DNA of 8,492 nt, taken from contig RGQW01000068.1 of the NCBI GenBank assembly GCA_010029945.1, positions 1 to 8,492 on the forward strand. The letters are read 5' to 3'. This document shows positions 6,330 through 8,492 of this stretch, in pieces. Each line of letters starts with the position of its first letter. Position 1 is the stretch's first letter. Source of the DNA: Actinomycetota bacterium (GTDB lineage: Bacteria; Actinomycetota; Actinomycetes; S36-B12). The position numbers and the translations under genes were made by a program. Under the pieces are notes generated by a model. It ran no database searches. It worked only from the letters and a program-made list of their open reading frames with translations, and was not told the origin of the DNA.

Positions 6330-7307
6330 CTATGGCGCCAAGGTGAAAGCGGCCTTGAACAGAGTCGGGTTGTGACTCGGCTCGCGCGTACCGCACGTCG
6401 GCTCGACGACGTAGATGGTGGTGACACCCATATCGGGACCCATGCTGCGCATCTGGTCTGCATTCATGGACAACATCTTGTTCATGTCCACCATGAAGTC
6501 TGGAACGACGAGCAACCCGGCATCAATGCCGTTCACCGACGCCCGAAGCACGAGCAGCGCTTGGGAGGTTTCGACGGCGGTTACTTTTGTCACGCAATCA
6601 CGAAGAACCTTCGGATCCGACGTCATGCCGTCCGTTGTTGCATCCCACGTCTCTTCCGGCATCTCGAGCACATCCGCTGGTTCGGTGATCCCGACACCGG
6701 TCAGAATCTCGCCCACCGTGTCGGCGATCTGCGCGGATGAAATGTCCTCACCGAGATCCATGACCTTCTTGGCGGGAGGGATGAAGCCCGCCTGGACTAC
6801 CTGCGGCGTCGGTACGGCTACCGAATCCGCTCGGGCCAGGCTCTCGGACTCGAGCGACTCGGTCGACTCGGCGAGCTCAGGGGCCTCGACTGCTTCATCC
6901 GTCGTCTGACTCGCCACGGTCGCGGTGACCCCGTCTCCGGTGGGTTCGCCGAACGGTCCCCACACACTCGCCCCTACAGCGACACCGAGGGCAACGACAC
7001 TCGCTGCGATGAGTGGTGTCGTCCAGCGGCTTCTCGGCAGTCGACGGCGACCGGCGCTGCTGACGTCGCTGACGTACCCGTCAGTCTGAGCCCAGGTTGG
7101 GTCCTCGGCATCGAGAACCGTGGTGATGCGCTCCCACACGTGGGCGGGCACAGGTTCAAATGGCTCTGCATCGACGGAAGCCGACCAGTCACGCAGGGTG
7201 TCGCGAACGGCGTCCTGGATGTCCGGGTCGTAGGCAGGGTCGTCTCCAGCGGGGCGGATCCCGTCTTCGGGGAGTCCCGCGGCGTCGCGATCGTTACTGT
7301 CCGCCAC
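6330..7307 (-). CDS. rsmA: Membrane-bound anti-sigma-M factor (RsmA-like)
   Basis: A 325-residue single-pass membrane protein in the place of the anti-sigma-M gene (Rv3912 in M. tuberculosis) directly after sigM. The cytoplasmic N-terminus (about 1-94) includes PVPAHVWERITTVLDAE, the short helix commonly seen before the membrane span in actinobacterial anti-sigma factors; no HxxxCxxC zinc motif is visible. A basic RRRLPRSRW stretch precedes one transmembrane helix (about 97-117). The rest is extracytoplasmic: an acidic Glu/Ser-rich linker (about 135-165), then a folded-looking domain with two cysteines, ending in TLFKAAFTLAP. The start is taken as GTG 7307, because GGAGG (7316-7320) lies 8 nt before it but only 2 nt before the ATG at 7313. 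The gene overlaps the sigM 3' end by 14 nt, so the two are coupled. It appears intact although its sigma partner is broken. Confidence 0.8.
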   Translation of the reverse strand: MADSNDRDAAGLPEDGIRPAGDDPAYDPDIQDAVRDTLRDWSASVDAEPFEPVPAHVWERITTVLDAEDPTWAQTDGYVSDVSSAGRRRLPRSRWTTPLIAASVVALGVAVGASVWGPFGEPTGDGVTATVASQTTDEAVEAPELAESTESLESESLARADSVAVPTPQVVQAGFIPPAKKVMDLGEDISSAQIADTVGEILTGVGITEPADVLEMPEETWDATTDGMTSDPKVLRDCVTKVTAVETSQALLVLRASVNGIDAGLLVVPDFMVDMNKMLSMNADQMRSMGPDMGVTTIYVVEPTCGTREPSHNPTLFKAAFTLAP

Positions 7308-7933
7308 TGCCATCACCTCCCGTCGAATCCTCGATTGCCCTGCTGCCGGAGTTCGGGTTCGAACCCCCTCCACCACGTCCGACGGACGGCGGAGGGTGGT
7401 GGTTCCGTTCCACGGGCTCTGCTTTGGCGTCCGGATCGATCGAATCCCGCAGGAATCCAAGGGATTCCGCCAGACGAGCTCTGCCGCGAGAACACCTGCT
7501 CTTGATCGTCCCGGGCGGACAGTCCAGGAGAGCGGCTGCTTCCTCGACCGAGTACCCCTCGACGTCCACGAGAACGATCGCCTCGCGCTGGGATTCAGGC
7601 AACTCGGCGAGTGCCCGGGCGATGACGAGTTGGGTTTCGCGGGTGGCGATCGGGTCGCGCGGTATGCCACCACGCCCGACCGGGGTCGCCACGGAATTGG
7701 TTGGCTCGACGGAAGGCGGACACCAAGGCGTCTTGAAGGGCGTCGGCGGCTTCGTCGGGGTCGCCGGTCGTGCGGAGAGCCACCGCCCACAGTCGATCGC
7801 GGTGGCGTGCGATCAGCGTTCCGAAGGCGCTCGAATCCCCTTCAATGTGGGCGTTCAGCAACTCTTTGTCGGTGGGTGGGGTCTCCCACGGTGCCGTCGC
7901 TGCCGTTACCGGCGGCATAGACTCATTTGACAC
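7294..7933 (-). pseudogene. sigM: ECF sigma factor SigM, disrupted by an internal out-of-frame deletion
   Basis: An extracytoplasmic-function sigma factor that directs RNA polymerase to stress genes, often for the cell envelope or thiol stress. From GTG 7933 (10 nt after the murJ stop; ATG 7918 is an alternative) the frame gives DKELLNAHIEGDSSAFGTLIARH and region 2, DEAADALQDALVSAFRRANQFRGD, then turns into non-homologous residues. In another frame, IATRETQLVIARALAELPESQ, VLVDVEGYSVEEAAALL and the region 4 helix-turn-helix end PPGTIKSRCSRGRARLAESLG continue to the stop at 7294. About 28 residues are missing relative to SigM, including the end of region 2 with the conserved SWLHRIVVNACLDRLRR stretch that follows FRGD in homologues and contacts the -10 element. 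The junction lies at about 7655-7685, and the missing length must be 3n+2 nt. The C-terminal tail after region 4 is Gly/Ser/Pro-rich. Confidence 0.88.
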
Positions 7934-7943
7934 GGCTTCGAGC

Positions 7944-8492
7944 CTACTGACCGTCGACGATCTCCTGCGGGTCGAGACCGGCGATGGACACCTGACGGAT
8001 CCCTCCTTGGTAGCGAGGGGAGTCGCCCGTCGTCGATTCCGGGATCACCGGCAGACCGGTGAGCCAGATGAGCACGTATTGACCGGTCACCGATCGCGGT
8101 GAGCGCAGGGTGATCTCGGGACCGGCGTCGTTGACGGACGCGAAGTCGGTCCATAGGTCTGGGTCATCCAGGATCTGATCCGCCACACGAATATCGACGT
8201 CGGTTCCGAAGCCGACGAGGTCGAGGTCGATGGTGGACAACTGCTTGGGGCTTCCGAGATCGACGATCAGCCCAACGCCACCCTTGTCCCCGACGGTGGG
8301 CGTGTTGTACTTGCGGGTCAACCATGCTGTTGTCCCATCGGCGTCGGCCGCCAACTCGGCGCGTTTGTTGCGTTCCTTACCGTCTATGCCGTCGGGTTGT
8401 CCATCGTCGTTGTCGTCACCGAGCGGGTCGTACGAGCGGACATCCTCGATCGGGAGTACCGCGGTGAGCCCGGAATCGAACTCTTCCTCGAA
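7944..8492 (-). CDS. murJ: MurJ/MviN lipid II flippase, C-terminal extracellular domain (partial)
   Basis: The open frame enters from the window end and stops at 7944, giving the last 182 residues. MurJ flips lipid II across the membrane; actinobacterial versions carry an added cytoplasmic pseudokinase domain and an extracellular C-terminal domain (Rv3910 in M. tuberculosis). Only the last part is visible: VLPIEDVRSYDPLGDDNDDG, an Asp/Asn-rich stretch, ADADGTTAWLTRKYNTPTVG, GGVGLIVDLGSPKQLSTIDL, and TGQYVLIWLTGLPVI, a discoidin-like beta pattern that resembles carbohydrate-binding folds. No membrane helix is visible. Identity comes from the domain pattern plus position directly before sigM, as in Mycobacterium. 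The DPLGDDNDDGQPDG run resembles calcium-binding Asp loops, which is only a similarity of pattern. No lesion is seen in the part present. Confidence 0.8.
   Translation of the reverse strand, partial: FEEEFDSGLTAVLPIEDVRSYDPLGDDNDDGQPDGIDGKERNKRAELAADADGTTAWLTRKYNTPTVGDKGGVGLIVDLGSPKQLSTIDLDLVGFGTDVDIRVADQILDDPDLWTDFASVNDAGPEITLRSPRSVTGQYVLIWLTGLPVIPESTTGDSPRYQGGIRQVSIAGLDPQEIVDGQ

Noticed and set aside
7308..7790. A long minus-strand extension upstream of the anti-sigma factor, making a 486-residue ORF from 7790
   Set aside because: It runs through sigM in another frame, gives Arg/Pro/Ser-rich residues without family features, and a strong ribosome site places the start at 7307.

Overview
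The window looks like the chromosomal partition-locus neighbourhood of a mycolata-type actinomycete (order Mycobacteriales). The basis is gene order: murJ - sigM - anti-sigma-M - trxB - trxA - cwlM on one strand, facing parA-parB on the other. This is the layout known near the origin of Mycobacterium and its relatives (murJ itself is cut by the window edge). A D-Ala-D-Ala ligase/aminotransferase pair sits between the two blocks, as I recall from some non-mycobacterial members such as Gordonia, Rhodococcus and Dietzia. The base composition is GC-rich. The genus cannot be fixed from the sequence alone.

Layout. Plus strand: the 3' end of parA (1-205), then parB (215-1121). Minus strand, converging on parB: ddl-like ligase (1191-2132), overlapping the PLP aminotransferase (2129-3451) by 4 nt. 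A gene-poor gap (3452-3807) holds a doubtful 34-residue membrane ORF and a small 15-bp tandem repeat. Minus strand again: cwlM (3808-4793), trxA (4798-5118), trxB (5240-6206), a 123-nt regulatory gap with a palindromic metal- or thiol-repressor-like site, anti-sigma factor (6330-7307), sigM (7294-7933) and the extracellular C-terminus of murJ (7944 to the window end).

The genes serve chromosome segregation (parAB), peptidoglycan precursor supply and its control (ddl, murJ, cwlM), and thiol redox balance with envelope-stress transcription (trxAB, sigM and its anti-sigma factor).

The unusual feature is damage. Four conserved genes do not read through. parB, cwlM and sigM each lack a conserved internal piece and change frame at the gap, and trxB has a perfect 22-bp tandem duplication that shifts its frame. 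cwlM also seems to lack the segment just after its first catalytic Asp-Pro-Gly. On both sides of every break the protein is well conserved, so the lesions are either very recent or artefacts of sequencing or assembly. The ligase, aminotransferase, trxA and anti-sigma genes are intact, as is the visible part of murJ. I found no new multi-gene system; the lesion cluster and the possible operator upstream of trxB deserve the closest look.
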